From Hydractinia symbiolongicarpus (lineage: Eukaryota; Cnidaria; Hydrozoa; Anthoathecata; Hydractiniidae), in contig NC_079886.1 of NCBI RefSeq assembly GCF_029227915.1, forward strand, positions 5,766,001-5,830,000: a DNA stretch of 64,000 nt, written 5' to 3'. Positions 23,600 through 33,400 of the stretch are shown here, one piece after another (within the stretch, counting starts at the first letter, position 1; each line of letters opens with the position of its first letter). A program made the translations under genes and the position numbers. The notes under the pieces were generated by a model. The model was not told the origin of the DNA. It saw nothing but the letters and a program-made list of their open reading frames with translations, and searched no databases.

Positions 23600-25117
23600 C
23601 AATAAAGGCTACTGGGATCGTTAAACAGAAAAATAAAGGAAACGCCCCTTATGCTGAGCGGATATTGTTATGTACATAATTTTGTTTTGTTTGTATATAT
23701 TATTTACCGAGGTAGGTTTTAATGTTTCGAATGTTGCAGAGAAGTTAAATTATTTTAAAGGTTTGCTTGCTCATGTAAATGTGTTACGTCTTATGTGCGA
23801 AATTTTTTCTGCAGCTATATCAACACAATAATTGGTGTGACATTTATAATTTTTATCGAAATATAATCATTATATTTAGATGTATAATATTTTAGAAATA
23901 AGAAGTTATTAATATGTTGTATCTAAATTCCAGCTTTCACGTGAACGATTTTATGGCGCCACGTGAATGTAATAATCAGGAATCTAGAAGCATTCTAAAG
24001 GGGTTGCTTTCCTTCAATCTGGTAGTTAACTGCATTCTCACTTGAATAATATCTGTGAATTACATTAACGCAGTGAGCCATCTTTTATCACGTGACCAGA
24101 TTCGTTCAATTTTAAAACAGTGATATCTCACTTGAATGAGAATTTTGTCTACGAATGTTTATCGTGCATAATTTACAATCAATAAAATACTGTCATGGTG
24201 TAAAAACAAGTTATACGATGTCGCAGTGTACCGTAACGCATAGTTTTATTAGGAAAACTCTGTTGGCTTTAATTATTTTCTGGAAAATGCGCTGAGTAAA
24301 ATTTGTTGGAGAGTAATATCATTATTTCTAAACGACATTTTTTTGACAATGCAGCACACGTTACACGAACAATCGAGTACAATTCGGCACTTTATTTTTT
24401 TTCTACATCCTTCCACCGTATTGCTTCTAATAAAAGTCCACGGGATAATCAGTACATTGCTAGGTACAGGGATAATCAGTACATTGCTAGGTACAGCTGC
24501 GAAGAAGTAGTAACTAAATAACAAGTGCAAACGCACGACTTTTACCATGATCAATTTTTCTACTTAATAATTTTTTTACTGCATTTTATAACTTCATTAC
24601 GTCCTTTTTTAATACCTTCAATACTAGAATTACCCTGGCGTCTTATAATAACCTATTTTTCATTTGTTTTGATTGAGCTGCTTTGTTTAGTTGTGGTATC
24701 AAACATGTAGTTACGGACACAGCTGCATTTTTCAAATTTTTTGAATTTAAAACAAATAATAATTATAAGGAAGAAAAAATAGTAATACAGAATATTTGGG
24801 AACTGAAGAGCACATAGTTTGTGTTATGATGGAAATATTTTCTTTATGAATGTGTATCCAAATTTACAGGTCTGTGTTTTATATTTTCTGGTCAGGATTA
24901 TATGCAAATTCTAGATTTGGCGTAGTAATTAAAAACATGAAATATCAATATTGTTTGTCTTTTGATAAAATCTGTTCGTAGAAAAAGTTTAAATATATGA
25001 GTTTTATTAAATATAAATGTATCACTGATATATTTTAGAATAGAAAGTAAAAAAACGTCTTATTGTTGGTAAACCAATAGTGCTGCACGCCGGAAAGAAA
25101 ATTAAAAGCTTTTCAGT
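23600..25117. other. Non-coding, contains a 27-bp direct repeat
   Basis: GGGATAATCAGTACATTGCTAGGTACA occurs twice in tandem at 24440-24493. CACGTG motifs occur near 23940-23970 and 24090. No gene is recognised; the small opposing frames at 24273-24554 are not supported. Confidence 0.45.
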
Positions 25118-26700
25118 ATGTTGTGGTTGTATTTTATTGTTACGTTGTTGTTATTTGGAGCTGCTATGGCTTTCGATGTTGCAGGGAGCATAAAATTTGC
25201 CGGTGGAGCACCAGACACTTTAAAACCTGGTTCGTGGTTGACAGTGAAAGTTGAAGATACAACAATAATGGACGCGTCAAGTATTCTACTTGGACAGACT
25301 CAATACCAGATTAAAGATTATAATAAAAATAAACCGTTAACATATAAGATTACAGGTGCTAAGAAGCCTCCAAGAAAATCACCTGAAGTTTCGGTACGTG
25401 TTTTTTTTGTTGTTGTTGTTTTTTGAAGAAAAATCAACAAGAAATTGATTTCGATATGTTGTACGAACACACACAGTCTCTTTGTTTGTTTTCTCTTAAA
25501 CGTGATACCTTTTTTCAAATTAATTAAATTAACGGTCATGAAGTTAACGCGGTTCAATGAAATTAATTTGAAAAAGGCATTTAATTAACGCAGTTGAGCA
25601 AGGTTCTTTTTTAAAATGCATTTAATTAACGCGAATTTGAGAAAAAAGAGAAAATTTTTTTTAACAGTATCCTTTTTTCGTATAGTGTGAATTTGTAGTT
25701 TTACATGAATAGGTCCATGTTGATCTCGCTATCTGCTTCTCTGGCACTTTTTAATGTTTCTGTTATCCCAGCAGTCCCCAATCAGCAGTGATGATGTTAC
25801 GACCTTTTTTAGTTTGGAAATGCTTTTTATGAGTTTCGGAATGTTCTGGTTTTCAAGTTGACAAGCAAAGATCAACTTTAATGGTTGCACGTCACGATTG
25901 GGGTTTAGATAGTGAAGCGGTTTTTTCTATTATAAGGCGGTTTGGAAATTGAAATAAAAGTTTACGTGGTTTTTAAAGACAGTGTTAAAAATTTTAAAGT
26001 TTTAGAAGGAAACTTTCAGTTAATTTTCCACTTGGACCAAAGCATAAAGATAATACAAAATCTATTTTAAAAAAGATGACTAAAAAGGGCACCGATGAGA
26101 AGAAAATAGTAAAAAAAATTTTTAAAATAATTGTATTATTTAGGCTTTTACATACTATAAGCAAGTCACCAAATAAATAGTATTTTTATTAACGAGTCAT
26201 GAAATGAGTCATGAAATTAACGGTCTTTAAATTAACACTGCATTTAATTAACGGTCATTAGATTAACGCAAATTTTGAAAAAACCGCGTTAATTTCATGA
26301 CTGGAAGCATTAAAAGTCAGGACCCGATTGGATTGCTAAAATAACAAAGTTCTGCTTTTTGCGGTAAGAATTTTTAAGTAATCCATATCGGCCAATAAAT
26401 ATTGATTTCGCGTACTAAAAACTCTTGTAATCATTTGCGAAATTGCAAAAACTTCGCGTTTTTTTAACCCCCCCCCCCCAAATTTCTAAAAATATATGGT
26501 AAAGGCTAGTCAATTTTTTTCACTGTTAATTATGATTACTTATTCATATTTAGGTTTCAGCTTTCATTAATGCGAAAAAACCAACTAAAGATGATTGGAT
26601 TGCACGCGAGGATTATCTAACGCAAACAGTGGAAACTCTAAATTATTCCGATAACCAGAATTCGTACACGAAAGACATCGTGGTGGAATATTACGAATAA
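25118..26700 (+). CDS. Small secreted protein, YbaY/YscW-like domain candidate
   Basis: Exons 25118-25393 and 26554-26700 join in phase 0 (donor GTACGT, acceptor TTTAG) and give 140 residues. The N-terminus MLWLYFIVTLLLFGAAMA is a clear signal peptide. The mature part reads VAGSIKFAGGAP..LKPGSWLTVKVEDTT..DASS..LGQTQYQI..PLTYKI, with VSAFINA and an ETL ending. This spacing resembles the bacterial YbaY/YscW lipoprotein family (beta-sandwich; G.V.....L..G..L.V.LEDVSL.DA). I recognise the pattern, not a named animal orthologue, and no function is claimed. There are no cysteines in the mature protein that would suggest a knottin or toxin. AATAAA lies near 26738. The intron holds a transposon-like insertion (25534-26302). 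The acceptor is one base before the ATG. Confidence 0.75.
25534..26302. mobile_element. ~770-bp MITE-like element inside an intron
   Basis: The left end GGTCATGAAGTTAACGCGGTT and the right end AACCGCGTTAATTTCATGAC (26283-26302) are inverted copies. Several TTAACG/CGTTAA copies follow in the subterminal regions on both sides (25560-25635; 26175-26280). The interior is non-coding. The target duplication is unclear. Hosted by the intron of the secreted-protein gene. Confidence 0.6.
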
Positions 26701-26957
26701 GGTTTTTTACGAACACACAGTTTATTTTTTTATAAATCAATAAAATTTTCTTCACATGGTGTATGTATGTATTTATTCCATAAAATAATAACACAAATAT
26801 AGTCTACCTTTACGTTGTGTTAGACTTGTAACCTATGTATCACAACCATTGCATTTACACGTTAATAAATCTGTAAAAAGCAGCTAATCGTTTGCACTTT
26901 TCTTTCAGTTGTATAAAAAAATCAACCAATTACACTCAATTTGAATCAAAAAAGGGT

Positions 26958-27008
26958 GATACATGTTTTTAAATTCGAAATTTTTTTTCGAATTTAAAAA
27001 CATGTATA
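26958..27008. repeat. Perfect 21-bp inverted repeat, A/T-rich loop
   Basis: TACATGTTTTTAAATTCGA at 26960-26978 is followed by its exact complement at 26988-27006, and two further A-T pairs close a 5-base loop. It may be a foldback remnant or a cruciform former; no function is implied. Confidence 0.8.
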
Positions 27009-27133
27009 GTGCGAATTCGGAAAAAAGCATTGTGCATCTCCCGTTTAACATGCAGCCCACGCAATGTACGGTTTGTTTGCTCCCAATACCGCGGGTCAAC
27101 TCGTCATTGGTCGGTAATCTGATGGAAGAGAAC

Positions 27134-27333
27134 TACAGTTAACTCCCGGTAACTCGGACCTCTTAGGGACCAGAGAAAACAGTTCGACTTAACGAATGTT
27201 CGAATTATCCGGGGTTCAAGTTAACAAGTAGTTTTTATAAGGAAGTATTAAGAAATGTCCAAGAGACCGTAGAAAACAGTTCGAGTTAAATGTTCGAGTT
27301 AACCGGTGTTCGAGTTACCGGGAGTCTACTGTA
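27134..27333. mobile_element. 196-bp pogo/Tigger-type MITE with TA target site
   Basis: The element 27136-27331 begins CAGTTAACTCCCGGTAACTCG and ends with the complement of CAGTAGACTCCCGGTAACTCG. It is flanked on both sides by TA. CAGT-initiated inverted repeats at TA sites are typical of pogo/Tigger transposons. The interior repeats GTTCGA-GTTAA phrases. A lone related end (CAGTTAGACTGCCGGCAACTC) lies near 28838. Confidence 0.8.
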
Positions 27334-27844
27334 TTCTCGGCAAAGAACAAATACACAGATATGCGATTTATGTGAACTTGTAAAGAAAAATTTTAATGTA
27401 TTTTTTTTACAAAAGGATGATAATTTTAGTGTTTCAATCCGAAAAATTAATAGACTTACGCTATTTATTTCGCTGGAAGTGCCATGTTTTGCCAAGAGTG
27501 GTGTGTTTCGTGGAGGGGCGACGTCTTGCTTTTTGTAATGTTGCGAAAACCCTGTTTTGCGGGTAAAGTTTGCTGGCGGGAATAATCAAAACAAAATAAA
27601 CCGGGGAAAAATCTATGTTCGCTGTCTTCGCTAGCTGACTTGATGAAATAAACCGTGCTGATGTTGAGCTAGCTAGCTATAGTTTATTTCCATCATTTAA
27701 GCTAGCATGAACAAATCAGCATTCATGTAATTTTCTTTTTCTTAATTGGACTTCAGTAGGGGGTGGTCCTCAACATAATACAAATTTCTCTATCCTTCAG
27801 CATTTTTATTCCACGGTTTAATTTTCATTATATACAGCTAGGTA
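27334..27844. other. Non-coding, no gene recognised
   Basis: Contains another TAGCTAGCTAG run near 27668 and no supported coding sequence. Confidence 0.4.
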
Positions 27845-28130
27845 GTCGTTAAAACTCTCGCACTTTGTACGAAAGGGTTCTATTCTCTGGGGGTGATTTA
27901 AGAATAGACGAGTGGGTGATGTTGCCATAGCGTCTGGTTAACCCAAGCCAACTGTGACGGAAATTAGGGAGGTGGCACCACTGTGTTTGTCTTGTTGGAT
28001 GTTGCAAGGATTTCTCTGGTAGCGTGATTGCGGAACCTAATTAGGTATGCATTGCTCAAAATGAGCATTAAATACTCTAGGACTTTAAGCCATGGCCCTC
28101 CTAGAAATAACGAACAGGGTTTATTCCTTG
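27845..28130 (+). mobile_element. tRNA-headed SINE, copy 3
   Basis: A degraded head (B-box remnant GGGTTCTATTCTC near 27868-27880) is followed by the shared body: GGTTAACCCAAGCCA near 27938, a GTTGGATGTTGC phrase also in copy 1, GCGGAACCTAATTAGG and GCTCAAAATGAGCATTAAATA. The shared tail CCATGGCCCTCCTAGAAATAA (28091-28111) closes it. This copy is intermediate between copies 1 and 2, retaining segments of both. Confidence 0.75.
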
Positions 28131-28224
28131 AGTGAGTTTAAATGTAAAATGTGTGCATCTATCTATTTCTATCTTCCTTCGCCATGCAGAAAACTCTCTA
28201 CTTCCATATGTGACGTACAGAGTG

Positions 28225-29235
28225 TGGTTTCTATACGGAGTAATACCCCGTATAGCTGCTATACGGAGTTTGGTTTAGCTATACGGAGTCTGCCAACGAA
28301 TGTTCTTAAAGTTGAAATATTGCAATATATGACTGTTTAAAACTATTTCTGAAAAAAAATAAAAAAATAATCACTATTAAGAACAAGTTAAAAAGACAAG
28401 CACGTCATTTTCCTACTTTTTATCCATCTTAAGCATACAAGGTATATTGTAGTTATGCAGAGTGTGGGAACATTAGTTTGATTCAAAAAAAGGATTATGA
28501 CATACAGATTGTGAAATACCGAGAGTATGACATGCTTAATATACGTGTATGCTATACAGAGTGTGACAGGCGTAGTATACGGAGTGTGTCATGCTAAGTA
28601 TGCGGAGTGTGACATGCTTGGTAGGAACAGAATTCGATGTATTTTTAATGAGTTAAGGTTTACAATGGCTGGTATAAAAGTATACAATTTTAAAGTTACA
28701 TAATAAAAAGTCATTGAATGTATGGTTAGTTTTATTGCATACAGAAACATACAAAACAAAGTTATAAAGCTTAGAATGAATATGAAAGCCAAAAATATAA
28801 ACTTCATACAAAACACAAATACTGAACTACATCATACAGTTAGACTGCCGGCAACTCGAACACTGGTTAACTAGAACTTTTATTAGCTGAAACTGTTATC
28901 TGCGGTAATTGGTACTCTGCATGCTTGTCTCATATTTTAGACGTTTTTCTTCTTACACAAATTATTTGCTTGTTTTAGGCACAATTTTCTAAACTGGAAT
29001 AGCTCAGAGTAAATTTTTAATAAGAATGCTTAGTTTAGACTTCGATGCTCATGCTGCATTCGCTAATGTCTAGCCAAACCAGTCTCGGCATTATACTCTC
29101 AAAGCTGTCTGCGCCACTTGCGGCTTTGAGATAATTAAATATTTCCGCCTATATGGAGTAAACATGTAGCTATACGAAGTTATACTCTGTATACGTATGC
29201 CTATACGGAGCCGTACTCCGCATAGCTGCACACTC
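28225..29235. repeat. Field of TATACGGAGT motifs in both orientations
   Basis: CTATACGGAGT or one-base variants occur at 28231, about 28259 and 28276. They recur as a ~25-bp tandem set with GTGTGACATGCT at 28505-28620, and again in both orientations at 29150-29222. At 28231-28255 two opposed copies form an 8-bp stem palindrome. A solo pogo-type end lies at about 28838. No coding sequence is seen. Confidence 0.55.
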
Positions 29236-30480
29236 CAAATGGAACACACAGACCTTTTATTAATGTTTAAGATATAGATTTGCTAGGTGAATTGAGGTCC
29301 ACTCTAGTCTGTTTCTTCACACAAATTATCACTATGACTTTATAAATGGATGTCAATCAAGTTATTCATCTACACTTGGTAGTAGTTTAAAGCCTCAACA
29401 AATTTTCCGTAGAGAGAAATTGGCATCCGTATCCTTCTGCCTGCCACTCAGTGTTTACCATGATAATAAAATTCCTTCTTTGCACTTTTGGGATACAATA
29501 GTTAATGTCCAGCTGGTAATAAACCATTATATATTGAACACTCCTGTCCTAGGAAAGACATGGTTAGCCCACACAATTCTTTTTTATGGACAAAGTAAAT
29601 TTGATGTTAACTCTGTGTCTTTCTGACATAGTAAGTTTTGGTAGGTTCTAAGAAAAAGCACTGATACTATATGCAGGCTTTTTCAGTGAAACAGATGGGT
29701 TGGCGTCTCAATCCATCTATTCTGAAAATAGTTTTGCATATATAATAACTTTATCACATGGGTTTTACATGAGTATTAAACTACTTTGATATACGACTAA
29801 TTTCTTCTGTTGGTGTTCCACAAGTACGCGACGAGTATACTGCGCGTACAAGTACGTCAAAAATACTCGCACATTTTTGCTACCGTACTCACACATCACT
29901 CGCTAGCCTGCACGAAAGGTAAACGGCATTATTTAAACAAGTAATTGAGGCATGCAATGAATTGCATGCCTTAATAATTCCGCATGTGCAGTGTACTCAG
30001 CGTACTTATATACTTGTGTATAGTTACTCGCAATCGGCACTGTAGGAAAACAGTTTGTATCAGAATTTGATTCGGACTATGTTTTTAGATTCATTTTAAA
30101 ATCGTTTACCAATCATATACCAGCTGTTTCCCATTTGCCTCCACTTTATATAATATATATTTTTGAGATTAAAAAATAAAATAAAATTCAATTGTTTTCA
30201 AATTGTTTCATTACGCTTTTTATATTGTTTCATATTGTTCTTTTCAGGAACCAATCTGTAAACGGTTTTAAAGAATAATTATATGACTTTAAAACGACCA
30301 TGATTGTTTCAATTGGCATAAAACATTAAACAATAGTGAAGACGGTCCCTAAGCCTTAAATTTGTAGTTCTGATTATCGAAGCACCAATGTTAAAGCTGT
30401 TCATAGAATATTAACATATTTTAAAGCCTCAGATTTTCTATACATTTTCTTTGTGTTATGCATGCAATTGTTTTTTTTCA
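29236..30480. other. Upstream region of HUS1
   Basis: AT-rich. GTACTC/GAGTAC phrases cluster at 29820-30030, and a TGAATTGCATGC / GCATGCAATG palindrome lies at 29950-29970. It ends with a strong acceptor TTTTTTTTCAG (30471-30481) 14 bases before the HUS1 start codon. No promoter element is confidently identified. Confidence 0.45.
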
Positions 30481-30495
30481 GGGAAAACTAAAATA

Positions 30496-33400
30496 ATGAA
30501 GTTTAGAGCAAAATTGGTTGATATTGGATGTATTCAGCAGTTCATAAGTATGTTCTATTTATTCTACCAAGTAGTATGTTTTTAGTTGCCTGTTATCTTC
30601 AATGTACACAATAATAAATAAATTAAATTGCATTGTATTTCTCAAGTTCCTTTTTATTAAACAAGATGTCAGTTCCATGAGATGGTTTTGAAACGGTTGA
30701 AACTTTTTTGCCATACCCTATGCTGAAAAAGATGTCAATTATTTAATAGACATTGTCAAGTTATTTGATCTCAAATTTATAAGAGCAGTGTTATTTGCTA
30801 TTAATCTATTAAATAAGCTGTGATTGGGTAACAACAGGCTGTAACCTGGCCTTCTTTTTTGACCAGAAATGATGTACTACTGTAAACGCCCCACTAAATT
30901 TAATTTTGGACACACCAATACCTGTACTAAGAGCATCAATCAAGTTTGTGGTATGGTTTGTGTAGGCACACAACCTTCAAAACTGGGCCAAACATAAAGT
31001 GTATATTCAGGATTCAAACCAAAATGTATAAAATGGGTTACAAGTCCCATATTTTGTAGAGTAAAAATTATTATAATTGAGAAATAGCCGTTTAACAGCT
31101 AAATGCTTAATTGCATCCTGATAATAAAGATTTGAATGTAATAATGGCTTGAATGTAATAATAGCTTGAGAATTTTATTAAAAAAGTTGGAAATGCCACA
31201 AAATGCATTTTTGGTAAACACCTTTGGTAAACAAATTCTGCCAGAAACAGAAATGACAATGTGCTACACAGACAATTAGAAAACTGCAAAAAAAAGGTTT
31301 ATTATTTCTTAAACATGATAGTTTGGTACGTGATTTTTTTGGAAATCTCTTTCCAAAATCAAAAACAAACTGTTAATTACTGTTAATTTAGGTAATTGTA
31401 ATTTTTTAGACCTGGATGCAAGTGAATTCTCTTGTAGGTTTGGTCACCAAATCTTGGTTGGAACTTCTGACTTTCTATCGATTTGCAATCAATTTTTCAT
31501 GTGTCTATTCTGTTGACACGATTTAACAATTAGACATGATACTTTCTTTTAGGTTTCTGATAGTCTTATTCATAGTTAAGGTGCTGGTAAGATGTAAGTG
31601 GGTTTACAATATACTGAAAATGAGATCTCTTGCTTGGTAAAACGCAAGAACAATAGTTTTTGCCTTTGATTAAGCTATGCTCTGTTTTATTCAAATTAAC
31701 AGTGAATTTGATATGCTGGTTGAGACAGCTGATATGCTCATAGAAACTCTTCTGCATGGGATCTTTTGATTTTGGCATATACGCCATCAATGAATCTCTT
31801 CCAGATCTTTGGTCTGTCTGATGTAAACAATGCTGTTGTACTTGCATGTAACGGTTCTGTCTGTTTGAATGTAGAAGTTATTATCAAGTATAGTTTTTGT
31901 CAACATAAGTTTCACCAAACACCAACACAAATTCGTTACTGGTATCTTTTTCTTTTCACCAAATAATGCATCATTCCTTATGGTTTTCATGCAGAATGTT
32001 TTGCTGCATCCACCAATCAAAAAAGCAGCAAATTATTGCAAAGGTAAAGATCCTGCATTTGCTAAAACAAATGAAGGACAAGGAAAAGATCTCAAACAGC
32101 CAACAGAGGAGCTTTGTGTAACGTTAACCACTGAGCCCATTATTCTTAAGGGTAAAAAAAATATAATTTAATGACGTGAAAGAAAAGGAACAGAAATCTT
32201 CACCTTGCATTATGTTGGTGTCAAAAGCTACTTCTGTTCTCGATTTTATTATATATTATATTATTTTTGTCAAATTAGGTTTCACACGTTACATACTGTT
32301 GGTTTTGCTTTTTTTTGTGAAATTTTGTGGTGAAAAACCACAGTACAATATACCCATGTATTATTTAGGAACTAGTCGATAAGGCCCGTGAAGAAATCCA
32401 CTTAGTAAAAAGGTCAATAAAAAGAAATTTGTTTTTGATGTTTTGCTGACGTCAGCAGTGCAGTGCAGATATAAAAATTTGCTAAATTTGCTTATTCTTT
32501 GTCTGTAATGTGTAGAGGTTGAAATGCTGGTTAAAATAATGTACAGGTTCATATGTTCTCAACGAACGCCTAAGGAGATATCAGGGTTTAAACATTTTGC
32601 TGACATCAGCAAAGACCCGTGAAAACCTTGTATACCTTTTGTCTTCATCGTATATATCTCGATACGCTGATCAAGAAAATGTATAGGACCATGTAATTTT
32701 GAGAAATGGTTGCAGGGTTTAAAGGTTTTTTTAAGACATCATCAACCCGTTCATTTCAAAACGGATTTAGGGACCCAAGTTTTGGAAAATTACCCAAATT
32801 GGTCCTAGGTGTCCCTAGTTACCCACGCGGTGAAAAATCATTGACGTCACCACCTCGTTTCCAAGTTAAGATTAAACCAACAATAATTTTTTCTTATTAA
32901 CAATACATTTCGGGTAAATTTACCCATCATCAGGTCTAAAAGCAAATTAAACAGTAAAAAAAACGGTATAAAATATTCAGAATTTCTATATACATCTATT
33001 ATTATGCAATTTTAAGTAGTCCTAATAAGAAAGTACTAATTTAAGTCTCTTTTTTTAAGCCTCATAATCTGTTAATTTAATGACACTTCATTAAATTTTT
33101 ATCATGAGGACCTCGTACAACTTCCTGTGAGCGATTGAGTTTTGGTACTTCGTGAAAACGTTTTTGGGGAAGGACTGTGTCTGTGCATTATAATGTATTA
33201 TTTTCCTGTGTTTGTTTTTGTGGTTTAGGATCCGAAATATTGGTTTGGTGATTCTAAAGCCAACCTTACCATTTTGATTGACCAATCTGAGTTTTTTTGG
33301 TGTTCACATACCCCAAAATACTTTCTAAAATAGGAGCTGTTATGTTGTTAGTTTTTTTTCTTCTTATATCTTGCTATTTTGTGTCTTTCATATGGCTGGA

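Noticed and set aside
24303-24554. Opposing small frames with a duplicated NQYIARYRD-type phrase
   Set aside because: The duplication is a 27-bp tandem repeat; no domain or splice support.
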